Source: Arabidopsis thaliana
Lineage: Eukaryota > Streptophyta > Magnoliopsida > Brassicales > Brassicaceae
Assembly (NCBI RefSeq): GCF_000001735.4
Contig: NC_003070.9
Span: 12,146,001-12,210,000 of the forward strand
DNA: 64,000 bases
Direction: 5' to 3'
Part shown: positions 1 through 11,009 of the stretch, piece after piece
Numbering within the stretch: position 1 is the first letter of the stretch
Layout of the letters: every line of letters starts with the position of its first letter
The notes under the pieces: generated by a model
What the model saw: the letters and a program-made list of their open reading frames with translations, nothing else
Database searches by the model: none
What the model was told of the DNA's origin: nothing
Translations under genes and position numbers: made by a program

Positions 1-1
1 A

Positions 2-40
2 TGTTCTCCAGCAGTTTGCTTTGCAGTTCCACAGGCTTGA
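2..40 (+). CDS. Possible last codons of an upstream gene
   Basis: The second forward frame is open from the window edge and reads a short tail ending in VCFAVPQA before a TGA at 38-40. This could be the C-terminus of a gene entering from the left. By gene order the neighbour should be an RRM RNA-binding protein, but twelve codons cannot identify it. The two other forward frames also close within about 80 bases, so the call rests only on position and plausibility. Confidence 0.25.
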   Translation, partial: CSPAVCFAVPQA

Positions 41-1260
41 CCATGAAGGCTCGTGGTTCATAGTTCCATGATGCTATGTAGGGGACCAATTCATTTAAAT
101 CCTTAAGGCAAAGCTTTGTTTACTACTTTCATCCACATGCCTCTGAAGTTTCACAAGACCTGTGGCCTAACCATGGTTGCCCTTTTCCCTTTATGCTTCT
201 AACCCATTAGACAAAGAAGCCCATAATTTGGAGTTTGGGCGTCTTTGCAAGTTCTAGTTAAGTCTCACATAGGGGTTTAACTAGGACCATCTTCATACAC
301 ATTACTCATCTTTTCATTTTATTCATTGCATTACCTGCTTTCTGAACGAAGGTTTCGTTCAAGATAGCTTGTTCGAGCTGTAGAAGTAAACAGTTACCGT
401 CTTTTGCACAGTGCCTCGCAAAGGCAAGCAATTTTGTAGAAAAACTTAAAAACTTAGGATTGGCTGATCAACAAGAAAGGAAATAAGGATTTCCCGGGAA
501 AGGCACAAGAAGTGAATTGCCACCACCTGGAAGTGTTGAAGTAGTGTGTGCAAAGGTGTGCACACTACTTCACGCTATATCCATTTTAATGTGCAGTCTT
601 AGGATTATTAGATCTAGGACCATGTTGTTACACATTGTCTTGTAGTAGAACGCTAGAACATAAACTTCCTTTGAGGATAAAGGAATTGCTAACACATGTA
701 TATTCTCGGTGGCTAAGCTTTGGAGTTATAGCCACACTTGAGCTAACTTAGATTAAGATCATTTTTAAGATTCAAAATTTAGATTGCTCATCATATCTTG
801 AACCAACCCCACTAATGGATTGTGGGGTTCTTGCATTTGCATGTATTTTTGCCTCTTGGGAGATATTTTGGTTCCCTTTAGGTTCTTCTCATAACAATCA
901 ACCAAACCAGTTGACCAACCATGGTTAGGAATTTCAGGTGAGAGGTATTCATCACCTCTTTATCTCTCTTTTGTACTTCTTTCCTCTATTTCTTCAAGAC
1001 TAAAAACTCTCTTTTTATGTAATTTGTTGTTATATCTTGTAAGCTGTGTGTTTCTGATTCTATGTAAGAAAACTAAAAGCTTTCAGTTTCCATCCTCGGT
1101 GGTTGGAAAATGAAACTGTGATTGCAATATTTTACTTTGATCTGATATATAATCCTCTTGTATGAGGTTATGACAATGTCTCCTACTATATGAATCCCTA
1201 CTTTCATTATCTTGATGCCAAGAGGCCTTACTACAATCATTCAGCAACAGACTGGTTTTT
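41..1260. other. Intergenic or UTR region without a gene
   Basis: No frame of useful length and no recognisable exon is present. The left part is probably 3' UTR and downstream sequence of the gene entering from the left. The stretch from about 1083 to 1422 is probably the 3' UTR of the phytolongin gene on the minus strand. A perfect 12-base inverted repeat at 537-572 is the only clear structure and is listed separately. Confidence 0.5.
537..572. repeat. Inverted repeat, 12-base arms
   Basis: The arms TGAAGTAGTGTG (537-548) and CACACTACTTCA (561-572) are perfect reverse complements around a 12-base spacer, so a transcript from either strand could form a stable hairpin. It is far shorter than a typical plant microRNA precursor. 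Function unknown. Confidence 0.6.
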
Positions 1261-1422
1261 ATGTACAACTATAAGAACAAAATCATCATATTATACACAA
1301 ACCAACGTAGGAACTTGAGACCTATACCTAATATACAATCAACAATGCTGCAGAATATTTCAAACTGCAATCTCTACAACATAACTGCAGAAGAGGAAAA
1401 TGCATATGGAAGAATAAATAGA

Positions 1423-2190
1423 TCAAGAACGTGTACACTCAATGCCATGACAAATAGCCAACCAAACACCAAGCAGCGTTAAGCAAATAGCTATATCAAT
1501 GGCAAGAACAATCTTCACTTGACGCCGCCACTTCCTCTCAATGCTCTGAGAGCCACCAGATCGTCCCCTTCTTGGAACATACGTTGCTGATTCAGATGAA
1601 GCATTAGAACATTCTGTTACGTTTCCTCTATCATTTGATTTTCGGTGTTCCTCTATCTCAATACCTCTTAGTGAGTGCGCATGATCTCTCCCTTTCTTCT
1701 TATCTTGCTTGTTGGATCTTCCTAAAAGAGGAGCTTTGGAGTTAGATGCGTAGCTTTGTTCAGCACCATCAATGGAAGGTGATGATAATGGAAGACAAGT
1801 GTGATCAAACTCTAATGAAGCTATGAGTCTTCGGACAATTTGGTCTTGAACATTGCTAAAACTGATACTACCAGAGAAACTTCCTCTAGAATTCTTCTTA
1901 TTAGCTTCTTTTAACTCATCTCTCAGTTTTTCAAGAAAATCAAGAACGCTAGATTTCTTGAAAACATCATCAACAATGGCGAAATAAACGAAGTCATCTT
2001 TCATCAAGAATCCAAAAGTCTTCTTACCCCTCGTTTCGAAGTACCACTTGTGAAAAGGTGGAGTCTTTTCCAAGCATAACGCTGCAAGACTCTCGTTGTT
2101 GCGGTGGTCTCCGGCATTGTTGTAAGCGTACATAATCTGATTGTCTCTTGAGACACAACAGTAGTGAACTGTGTTTTGGATTGAACCCAT
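1423..2190 (-). CDS. PHYL1.1: Phytolongin (longin-domain SNARE-like protein)
   Basis: Intronless 255-residue protein. Residues 1 to about 115 form a longin domain of the kind found in VAMP7-type R-SNAREs. A long polar linker rich in Ser, Lys and Arg (about 120-225) stands where a SNARE coiled coil would be. It ends in a basic stretch and one hydrophobic membrane anchor (about 228-250). This layout, longin plus tail anchor without a SNARE motif, defines plant phytolongins, which sit on endomembranes of the secretory pathway and are thought to act in trafficking. The start ATG at 2190 gives the [10 protein letters not shown] opening expected for a longin fold. The name PHYL1.1 (At1g33475) is from memory; the family assignment is firmer than the number. 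Its 5' UTR probably reaches to about 2400. Confidence 0.88.
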
Positions 2191-2757
2191 GTTGGAACTT
2201 TAGATAAGGGGCAGCGATGAGCAAGAGAGTTTCAAAGAATATGTAAGTTATGAAGTCAAGTCTCTGGTTTAAGATCCTTATCTTTGCCAAGAAACAACGA
2301 AAGGAATCTTGAAAAGGACTAAACAGAAGATCGAATGTTAGAGAAAGAAAAGGTATTAAAGCAGAGAGAGAACAATACAAGCTTCTCTTACCCAACCTTT
2401 GACTCTGCTTTATCTTTTTCTCTTTTCTAATACCTTATCTTCTTGTTTTTGACTTTTTTCAGACTAAGAAATCGCTAATTCAGGTAAGCTAAGATCAACC
2501 CTTTTTGAACCAGTTTTGAATATTTGATTATCTGCTGATTTTGTAGCAGACCATACTCTTTGTTTTTGCGCGCGAGCAAACGCAAATGATAATGGGACAA
2601 GTTTCCCTGAGAAGAAGTATTTGCCTTCCAAAATGTTTGTTTCTACTATGGATCAATCTCTCATTTTCACTCCTAGAAAATGTACTAGTGTTACAAGTTA
2701 CAAATGCAAGAAAGCAGCAAGCTTTACGGGATATGGACTGAACACAAACGGTTAAGC
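2191..2757. promoter_or_regulatory. Promoter and 5' UTR region of the phytolongin gene
   Basis: This 567-base gap separates the phytolongin start from the ATL58 stop; both genes are on the minus strand. It should hold the phytolongin promoter and the ATL58 3' UTR. A CT-rich leader on the minus strand (about 2330-2460) fits a plant 5' UTR. The reading frame at 2024-2395 overlaps the CDS and shows no family features. Confidence 0.4.
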
Positions 2758-4121
2758 TTAACCAGTTCTACAACTACAACAAGCACTCGATGTCCCGATG
2801 TTGTTTCGTTCGTCCTCTTCCATTTCCTTAAAGCCCTCTACATCTTGATCACATTGCTGCTCATGGCCATCGTTAATGTGGTTTACTGGCTGAGACTCCG
2901 GTTGACTCGAGACTCCTCTGTGGTTTACTACTGGCTGAGATTCTGGTTGACTCGAGACTCCACTGTGGTTTACTGGCTCAGATTCTGGTTGAGTCGACAC
3001 TACTCTGTGGTTTACTGGCTCAGATTCTGGTTGACTCGACACTTCTTCATCAGGGCTTACGAGACTCGGAACAGGATCATCTTGGCTTTGACGGGAACGA
3101 CTCGGGATTAGAGCGAGGCGGCAAAGAGGGCAAGTGGTATGTGATGTGAGCCAAAGATCAATGCAGTCCATGTGAAAAGTGTGTTTACATACCGGGATCT
3201 GTTGAAGCTTGTCATTTGGTTGATAGTCCCCAAGGCACACTGAACATCTGTAAATCAAAAGTCCAAATCAGTTTATTCAGATTCTAGTCATCACAAGTTG
3301 GACTCTCAACATCAGAGGATTAGTCAAATGACCTACACTCCCAAATTATGCAATTGGGATAACAACTCTTCCAAACTACACAATATACATTGTCCTGAAA
3401 CTATACTAACCATAATCTCCTACAATTAAGTTATCATAGAAACAACTGTTGTGCCATTTCAACCTCCATTTCAATCAAGGCAGACCAGAAATTTCAACCA
3501 TTAGAGATAAAGATTAGAATCCTCTCATCTTTATTCACTTCCCTAATGTACAACATAGGTCTAATTCAATATTCATGTAACCTAATTTTCAACTTTCCTA
3601 TCACTACACTTACTCCTTTTTACTGCAATAACCCTTGGAAAAACCTCACCTAGAGTGGTGAATCCTTGAGTGAAAAAGATCAAATTTTGGAGAGAGAAGA
3701 ATTTGGAAACTCACTGTGAATCCATTACGGTGAAGCTCTCTTTAAAGACAACAATGGGAAGCATCTCTCTCAGCTCTTTGCTCAATCCTAATTCAATCTG
3801 TCCATGTGACAAAACCCACTAATCATTACACAACTAAACCAGATAAAGCACAGATCTTTACAATGACAAACCAATCAAGGAAGCAAAAACAGAGAGATTA
3901 GAGTGTACCGTGGAGAGAGAGTTCCCGGGGATGAAAGTAGTTCGCATTCCAAGAGAAGACAAATCAGAGCTACTACGACGGAGGTAGATCAAGTAAAACA
4001 AGAAGAGAATAATAAATGTGAAACAAATTGGAACAGAAAAGATAAATGCTTGATATAGTTTAAGCTCCGGCGAGCTCGTTGCAGCTGAATAATTTTCCGG
4101 GTTTGAATTACTATAAGACAT
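2758..4121 (-). CDS. ATL58: RING-H2 finger E3 ubiquitin ligase ATL58
   Basis: Three exons, complement(join(2758..3247, 3715..3797, 3909..4121)), all with GT-AG introns, joining to exactly 261 residues. Order: short N-terminus, one transmembrane helix (about 25-47), the GLSKE-type region of ATL proteins, a RING-H2 domain (about 100-142, opening CSVC and closing CPLC with the Cys/His pattern intact), then an acidic, repetitive tail. ATL proteins are membrane-anchored E3 ligases that pass ubiquitin from an E2 to substrates, often in stress and defence signalling; no substrate can be read here. The start is the ATG at 4121; an upstream frame reaches 4208 but begins with TTG. The tail holds four near-identical units of 14-15 residues around QPESEPVNH. 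Confidence 0.93.
2875..3060 (-). repeat. Coding minisatellite in the ATL58 tail
   Basis: About four tandem units of 42-45 nt, each encoding a variant of SSQPESQPVNH, with small in-frame length differences between units (one copy carries an extra Val). Unit length is a multiple of three, so changes in copy number keep the frame open. A likely site of length polymorphism between accessions. Confidence 0.8.
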
Positions 4122-4940
4122 CACCACACACAAGACAAAACTAGACAAGCAAAGTCTAAAAACCCCAAAAAGTCTCCTCCTTTGAATGAAGAAACCAGAG
4201 ATCGTCAAGATTCAAGATTGGAGTTATAAAAAAAACAATAATTGAAATAATGTATGTGTGAGAGAGAAAGAGAGATGTGGCAGAGGAGAGGTTTCAGGTG
4301 AAGCATTTAGCTTTCAGTATAGGGCAACTGTCTGTTTCCTTGTTATTTTTAAAGAGGAAAATTAAAAAAAGTTAGGGGGCATTAATAATGAATTTGAGAG
4401 ATTATTGAAATGTTAGATAACTTTTCCCGTAGATTCTGGCCGAACAAGCAAACAAGAAACAAAGAGGAGGGGAAACGTTATTACTTGCACCGATCATAAT
4501 CCATTAATCCGACAAATCCTTCATTTTGTTGGCCATCACCAAGTTGTCAACCTCAAGGTCTTGATTGTTCTCTTTTGTAACCAAATGGAGACACGTACCA
4601 GATTGCTTTTGTTTTTTCTCTCTAGATTCATAAAGTACTTATCCATAAAGAAGAACAAGGACTTGGTTAGTTCAAGGGTACTTTTGATTGTCTTGAAAAC
4701 ATTCATTTGCCTTTCTCATTATATATTTAGTTGGACATGAATATGAGTACATGACTTATCTTCTATATTTTCCTTTGACATTCTCCCTCTAAGGCCTAAA
4801 CTGTTTCAAACACTGTAATTTACAGGGAGGTTTATTGTTACAGATAACTCAAACACGGACCTCAGTATCGATATAGCAGGAACATGAGGTCATAGGATCT
4901 CCAACGCTCTAGCTTTGTTGAAACCGATAACTGTTTCATT
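4122..4940. promoter_or_regulatory. ATL58 upstream region and DUF2062-gene 3' flank
   Basis: The part next to the ATL58 start (4209-4300) carries a GA-rich stretch on the plus strand, equal to a CT-rich 5' leader on the coding strand. The part near 4740-4940 should be 3' UTR of the DUF2062 gene. No further gene is seen. Confidence 0.4.
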
Positions 4941-6276
4941 TTACGCGATCCTTTCCTTTGTAGGTGTCTTTGCGGTTGAATCAACAGAGCTGAATTTGCG
5001 GACAAGTATTTTGAAACATGGGAGAAACATGATGTATAGTGCAACGATCACAAATGGTGCCGCTATGAGCCATCCTAGTAGCTGCATAAATAAGTTCTTG
5101 TTTTAAGCCAGTTATATGACAACCCAAACCAACTTGTCATCGACATAAATCACGAGAGGAAACCAATATTATCTTCAGATTTGAAAAACACTGACAAATG
5201 ACAACATACTAGAGAAAATCCCACTTGGAAGATACTGAACCTAAAGATTCTGGCAGGAAATGCGATGAGCAGCTTCGCATCAAATAGAAATCACCAACAT
5301 CTACACCACTAAGCTAAGACAGAAGAACCTTACCGCATTTCCAATGCTTAAAAAAACATCTCGGGAAGCTTGGCCTGTGAAAACCTTCTTTAGGGCATCA
5401 GATGTTAAAGGAAAATGAGGTCCACCGGTTATTTTTTCGCCAAGTCGTAAGAAAGGCACCACAAGACTTCAACGTGAAACACATTTTAAAAAATACACAT
5501 AAGGGTTCAATTTGATACTGGTAACTGGAAAAATGAATAAAAATCTGTTTTGTGTTGTCTCTTTGTATTGATTTAAGGGGTAACTTTAAAGGAAACTTGA
5601 AGTGGAAAGTAATTGGTCACCTTAGTTCTATTGGAGTAGCAATGAAGTTAGCCAACATCACAGTTGGAGCATGACAAAGAGATCCAAGCGACGCAATAGC
5701 CACTCCACATAGTAACACCGTAACACCTATCAAAACGCAAATATCCCATTGAGTGAAATGCTTTAGAGATTCACAAACACTATAATGTTCTATGAGCAAC
5801 TATTCCACAAAAGAAAGTAGCACGAGAACGCACCACAGATTGGAAATACTCCCATGGTAATACCCAATGCCGCAGAAAAAGCCAGCTGCTTTGGCTCAGC
5901 ACCTCTAAAGGGGAAACAAATCAAGCTTGGTTTTAAATTTTTACGACATCAGCACTCTCACAACACAGAAAATGGCGAGTCTTTACAAGCTACATGGTTA
6001 CACAACTCTTCACAATGGTCTCTAGTGTTGAAAATAAGAAACCCACATAGCAATACTAAAGGTGAACATGTAGCACAAGTTATCTACTTGGTTCCACGAA
6101 ATGGTATCAAACTACATCGATGAACAAGTAACCAACTTTACGATACATAGAGACCAATTCATCAAAACAAAATATGAAGAGAGTAACAGAATATAGAACC
6201 TGCGCAAGATCTGGATAAGTGGTTCACTGATCTTCTTATCGAACCAAACTTTCAATCTACCTTTCGAAATCGCCAT
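4941..6276 (-). CDS. DUF2062 domain membrane protein
   Basis: Five small exons, complement(join(4941..5081, 5334..5466, 5621..5726, 5834..5904, 6200..6276)), all GT-AG, joining to 528 nt and 175 residues. The protein opens MAISKGRLKVWF, followed by a stretch rich in small residues (GAEPKQLAFSAALGITMGVFP), hydrophobic segments typical of the DUF2062 family, and a final hydrophobic helix before a short basic tail ending ERIA. DUF2062 proteins are small multi-pass membrane proteins of unknown biochemical role, found in bacteria and plants. I recall this locus (At1g33490) carrying an 'E3 ubiquitin ligase' label, but the translation has no RING, U-box or HECT feature, so I do not repeat it. It is transcribed divergently from the coiled-coil gene starting at 6774. 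Confidence 0.85.
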
Positions 6277-6773
6277 AAGAATTGTTCAACAAATTCGATG
6301 AATTTCTCAGCAAGTTAGAGACGAAGAACACTTCCAACAAGTAATTGAATCAAGACTTGAAGTTGTATGATGTTTACTGACACCTGAAGAACTCAAATCG
6401 GTTTCTCTTATCTCCACCGCTAAAAGGAACCCGAACCGGGTTCGGGTAAACGGGTTAAAACAATTATAATGGGCTTTTACGTGTTTTTTTAATTGGGCTT
6501 TATAAAGTCCATATCACTAAACCGGGTCGACCCGGTCGTAATTTCTTCCCTCTTCTTCTAGATGCTACTATTATCGTTCTCCCGCTAGTTTCAAAAATTT
6601 GTCACCATTTCGAAATCTCTCAGAAGGCGAGAGCTCGCGTAAAGATTTTTCTCCGATCTTCAAATTCGTGTGAAGAACTGATTCAAAACTTCTAAAAATT
6701 TCATATATTTCTCTGATTTGATTGATTAGGTTTGAATTGAAGAAATCCGAGAAGTGAAGAAGAAGAAGAAGAG
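6277..6773. promoter_or_regulatory. Bidirectional promoter with palindromes and site II motifs
   Basis: This 497-base gap lies between two divergent start codons. It contains a 9-base-arm palindrome around one central base (6429-6447, ACCCGAACC / GGTTCGGGT), a perfect 16-base palindrome (6521-6536, ACCGGGTCGACCCGGT), and two TGGGCT copies (near 6470 and 6495) that match the site II element of growth-related plant genes. Activity in either direction is inferred from position. Confidence 0.55.
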
Positions 6774-8685
6774 ATGGAGGAGTATCTACAGTATATGAAG
6801 ACTCTCCGTTCTCAGATGACTGGTAATAATATTCATCTCCGCTTCTGATTTTTTCCGATTTGAGGTGAAATTTCAACTGGCGATTTGATTCGATTGAGGT
6901 TAGATGTGGAGGATCATGCGGCGAAGGTCTCCGTTGAGGAACAGATGCAGGTTACAACAATCAGTACCTTGGAAAAAGATCTCGAACATGGTTAGCTTCT
7001 CTCTATCTCTCTCAGCGTTTTCGAATTTTAGAAACTTTTCGTTGATATGGACGAAATCGTACGGAAGATTCTAGGTCGTGATCTTCGTTGATATTATTGC
7101 TAATTGGAAGTAATTTGGTTTAGGAACTCCATAGATTGACATATTTTTGCTGTTAGCTATCATTGATGTCTTCGCTCAGATTTGGATTTGGTTGTTTTGG
7201 ATCATTATGTACACAGCTTCATACATACTCTTTTTGATGAGATGTTATTCTGAGTTTTCTTATTTTGGTATCACTATTCGAAGCATTGTCTGAGACGAAG
7301 AGACTGAAAGAGGAGACGGATCAGAAGACGAGGACAAGAGGTGAGATATGCTCACATATACTTGAGAAGCAGAGGAAAATTTCGTCGATGGAATCTGATT
7401 CAGTTAATATTGCACAGGTATTTAATAAACTCTTATGAAAGCCATGAGTATGTCTTGTAGAAGCAGAAGTTAGTACTGTGATTTGTCACACAGTTGTATA
7501 TCTTGTGCTTACACTTAGTAAACATGTATCCTTTGTTGTAGAGTTTGGAGCTTATTCTTCAAGAACGAGACAGTTTATCTGCTAAACTCGTATCGAAACG
7601 GTAATTCAGAGAACATCTCCCTATATCTAGATTGCGGTTTTGGAATCACCTGACTCCTGTGAATTTACATTGTATCTAATTGTAGTTCTAACTATCTCAA
7701 GACGGCAGAAGAAGCTAGAACCAAACTAGAGGAGCAAAAGGTTTGTTATTTGCATATCCTGTTCATGTGATCTCATTGGCTGTTTACCAACACAGTTATC
7801 TTTCTGTTGTCCTATTTTGGCCAGGGCTGGTTTATCTCCCATATGAGCAATGAAACTGGTCAACAAGGACATGTTCGTTCTCCTATGAATACTTATAAGC
7901 TTACTTCATTACAAGACACTTTCAATATTTCCATAGTAACTGAGGTTAGGATCCTTGATACTTCAGAAAAAAGAGACAAGGAATAACCTGATGGAACTAT
8001 CAGATTCTGCTAGAGCAAAGCTTGATCAAGCAAAACTGATGAGATCCAACCTTCTTCAGGAAAATTCGAAGGTTATTTACTTCAGATCCACTTTTTACTA
8101 TTGGTAGTTTTGGTTCTAGCACTTTGTATTTGGGATATGTGTTGTTTCCTATTTATAAACTTAGTTACTTTTCCCTTTCCAGTAATTCCTTAAATAAGAA
8201 GAAAAACAATTTGGAGTACACAGATTTGTCTCTTTAAGCAACTCTGAATTATATAATTTCATTTCAGATCAAACTATCAATTGAGAATGTGAAGCACAAG
8301 ATTAATGAGTTTAAGGTAATTACCCTCTGTAATCTTTGCTAGCATTGTGATGTTGCTGTTGCATGAGTTCAGTCATGTAAGATTTTGCCCTGCATCTGAT
8401 ACTATACTATTTTCTGAATTCGTCAACAATGCAGCCAGAGTTAATGTCAGTGGATATTAAGATCCTAGAAGAGGAATACACAGCTCTATTGTCAGATGAG
8501 TCCGGAGAGGCAGAGTATCTCAGTTCGCTACAGAGTCAGGCTGAGAAACTGAAGGTGACACTGATTTTATATAGGCGTGATTTGATTACTAACTATATGA
8601 TAATGACCACCTCCACTTGTTGTAGGGAATTTCTTACATTGCTAAATGTGGTTGTGGAGAGGAATACAGTGTTGGTTTAGATTAG
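6774..8685 (+). CDS. Coiled-coil protein with C-terminal CGCG motif, unknown function
   Basis: Ten exons, join(6774..6822, 6904..6990, 7284..7417, 7542..7600, 7686..7740, 7825..7872, 7967..8071, 8268..8315, 8435..8554, 8626..8685), all GT-AG, totalling 765 nt and 254 residues. The product begins MEEYLQYMKT and is nearly all charged, heptad-like sequence predicted to form long coiled coils. It ends in a short hydrophobic and Cys-containing tail, ISYIAKCGCGEEYSVGLD, encoded by its own 60-nt last exon. The overall shape (short, coiled coil, small globular end) recalls kinetochore Spc24/Spc25-type proteins, but I see no diagnostic motif and make no assignment. I believe the locus is At1g33500, listed as unknown. 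Confidence 0.85.
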
Positions 8686-9284
8686 GCCAAAGTTATACAT
8701 GCACTATCACCATTCAAGCAGCTGTCAAACTATTATCTTAATATGTGAACAAATCGAGAACCAAAAGTAGCTTTATGTACTAGTTCTTTTGAATCTGTGG
8801 ACTGGGTTAATTGTTTTTAGTTTGTAGAAAGATACAACTATCATGCTGTCTTGTGGCAGTATATAATGTCTTACAGTTTGAGGTTCTCTATATGCATGAG
8901 AACAGCATTTTACTCTTGATGATGCAAATATGGCCATATGGGTATAGCATTAACCTTAAATTTTTGATAAGGTGTGTGCATATACAACATTGTATATTAA
9001 GCCTCTCATTATAAGCCTTAAGACTAAGTCACTTACTAAATGCGATCTAAAAAGATTTGAGTTGTCATCCACATGTTGAGTGTGTGTTATGATTCAAACC
9101 AGAAGTAATCTTATTCTTCAGCTAGCTATTTCTAAAGTAAATAATATTACCATGTAAGCTTATATTCGGAAAAACGGTCTGTTTCCAGAGATCTAAAAGA
9201 ACTTTCAGAATCAGATAACTTAACCTTTTAACATTCATTAGCAGAAGCGTGTACTCTCACAAAGGGGGTATCAAACACGTTATA
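8686..9284. other. Gene-free stretch
   Basis: This is the 3' flank of the coiled-coil gene followed by AT-rich sequence leading into retrotransposon remains. The frame at 8811-9014 has no coding character. Confidence 0.5.
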
Positions 9285-9775
9285 GGCTAAGTAAGAAGGC
9301 TATTATTTGGTGGCTCAAGCATAACGTAGCTACACCCTATCACCCTCAAACATGCGGTCAAGTCGAACTTTCCAACATGGAGATTAAAGGGATATTGGAA
9401 AAGACTGTAGGTATCTAGAAAGGATTGGGCTGCAAAGCTAGATGATGTTCTTTGGACATATAGAACTGCCTACAAAACTCCAATTGGAACAACACTGTTC
9501 AACCTCATCTATGGGAAGTCTTGTCATTTATCGGTTGAGTTAGAGTACAAAGTTTTATGGGTTACGAAGTTGATTAACTACGACATTAAGTTTGTGGGGA
9601 ACGACGTTTGATTCAGCTCAATGAGTTGAATGAAATTCGTTTCGATACTTATGAGAATTCTAGAATTTACAAAGAAAGGACCAAAGCCCTTCATGGCAAA
9701 AAGATAATCCTAAAGAAGTTCGGAGAAGGTGATAAAATACTCCTATTCAACTCAAGGTTCAAGGTTTAAAATATT
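9285..9775 (+). mobile_element. Degenerate Ty3/Gypsy (Athila/Tat-like) integrase fragment
   Basis: Translations in shifting frames give an integrase core piece with the typical ATPYHPQT...GQVE motif, a [14 protein letters not shown] block, and a C-terminal part with LNELNEIR and YKERTKALHGKK, as in plant Gypsy polyproteins. Stop codons and at least one frame change interrupt it; no gag, protease, reverse transcriptase or LTR was recognised nearby. It is an inactive fragment. A LINE-type insertion starts directly downstream at the T-tract. Confidence 0.75.
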
Positions 9776-9794
9776 TTCTCAAAGAAAAAGCAAG

Positions 9795-10857
9795 TTTTTT
9801 TTTTTTTTTTTTTTTTTAACATCAAGATATCTTTATTAGTAAGATGAAATGTGATCCTCATGGAGGATTTGTACAAGAAATCGGGGAACATAAAAATGAT
9901 TTACAAAAGCTGAATTGAGAGGAATAGGCGCTTTGGCTAAACAGTCAGCTGCTTTGTTACTTGTTCTTGGTGTCCATTTGATAGTTGCCCTTGTGAAGCG
10001 TTTTTCCCAAACTTGAATTTCTCTGATCAGGTTATGAACTTGGAAGTTACGTGATTTGCCTGTGCTTAATGAGACGGCTTGTTGATTGTCTCCTTCAAAG
10101 ATTACATGAGTGTATCCTTTTCCCCAAACATGTTGCATTGCCATCAATAAGGCTTGTAGTTCCGCTTCTAACGTGTTGACACAGTTATGGCCTGTACTTT
10201 GAGATGCTTCTTTGTAGTATCCATTGCAGTCTCTGAGAATCCAGCCTGCTTTGACAATGTTACCATTTTGACTGTAGCTGCAGTCGTAGTTGCATTTGAT
10301 GTAGCCCGCATCCGGTTTTGTCCAGCCGCAGTTGGGGTCGTAAGTTGAGCGGTTGGTTGTTAGGTTTGCAGTAGTTCCTTGGTCCGCCCATTCATATGCA
10401 TCCGTTACAGCTTGCTGGGCCTCTTTTCTCCATTCGCAACTTCTTTGTTGATAGACAAGGAGATTACGGCTTTTCCATATTCTCCATAGAGTCCACAAGG
10501 GAATTTGTCTTGTTAAAGGATCTTATCTTTTGTTGTTGCAGCTTTGCAGGATCACCTTGATTTTATCTTCTAAAGTAATGTTGGAGTCAAAGAAAGCAGA
10601 ATGGAATATCTGTGTACCTCTCCAAATAGCTTGAGCATGGTGACAGCCAAAAAAGAGGTGATCCGGTGTCTCCTCTGCCATACAACATCGCTTGCACGTC
10701 GGATCATCTATTATTCGCCTTGTCACAAGAGTTGAACCTATCGCCAGTGTCTTCGTAAGCATTCTCCAAAGGAAGTGTTTAAGTTTAGGTGCTGTGTGTA
10801 GTTTCCAGATTGCCTTCTTCATTTCAAGTTGACCTGGTGGTGGTTGCAAGTGTTTTT
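9795..10857 (-). mobile_element. 5'-truncated non-LTR retrotransposon (LINE) 3' end
   Basis: On the minus strand the order is a zinc-binding reverse transcriptase tail (zf-RVT, 10849-10523, with PTCKRC and TPDHLFFGC), then an RNase H-like domain of the RVT_3 type (10498-9836), then a 23-base poly(T) at 9795-9817 that is the poly(A) tail of the inserted copy. The two frames are the same frame separated by one TAA at 10523-10525. Everything upstream of zf-RVT is missing, the 5' truncation usual for LINE insertions. It adjoins the Gypsy fragment and may have landed in it. Not functional. Confidence 0.85.
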
Positions 10858-11009
10858 TTTTGTTTTCTTTTAAAGTAAAATCAATTAATTAGCATTATGT
10901 TTTTTCAATTCTATTGATAATGGACTTTCCTCCAGGTTCGGCCCATTAGCACTCTAAATATTTTAACAGGCCCTTCTACACTATTTCTAGGGGACCGTGG
11001 TATCCGACA

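Noticed and set aside
4122-4208. Longer N-terminus for ATL58 starting at 4208
   Set aside because: The codon at 4208 is TTG. The ATG at 4121 gives the expected 261-residue protein.
5854-6123. 89-codon plus-strand frame in the DUF2062 gene
   Set aside because: It crosses exon 2 and intron 1 on the antisense strand and has no domain.
4941-6276. E3 ubiquitin ligase label for the DUF2062 gene
   Set aside because: The spliced 175-residue product has no RING, U-box, HECT or other ligase feature.
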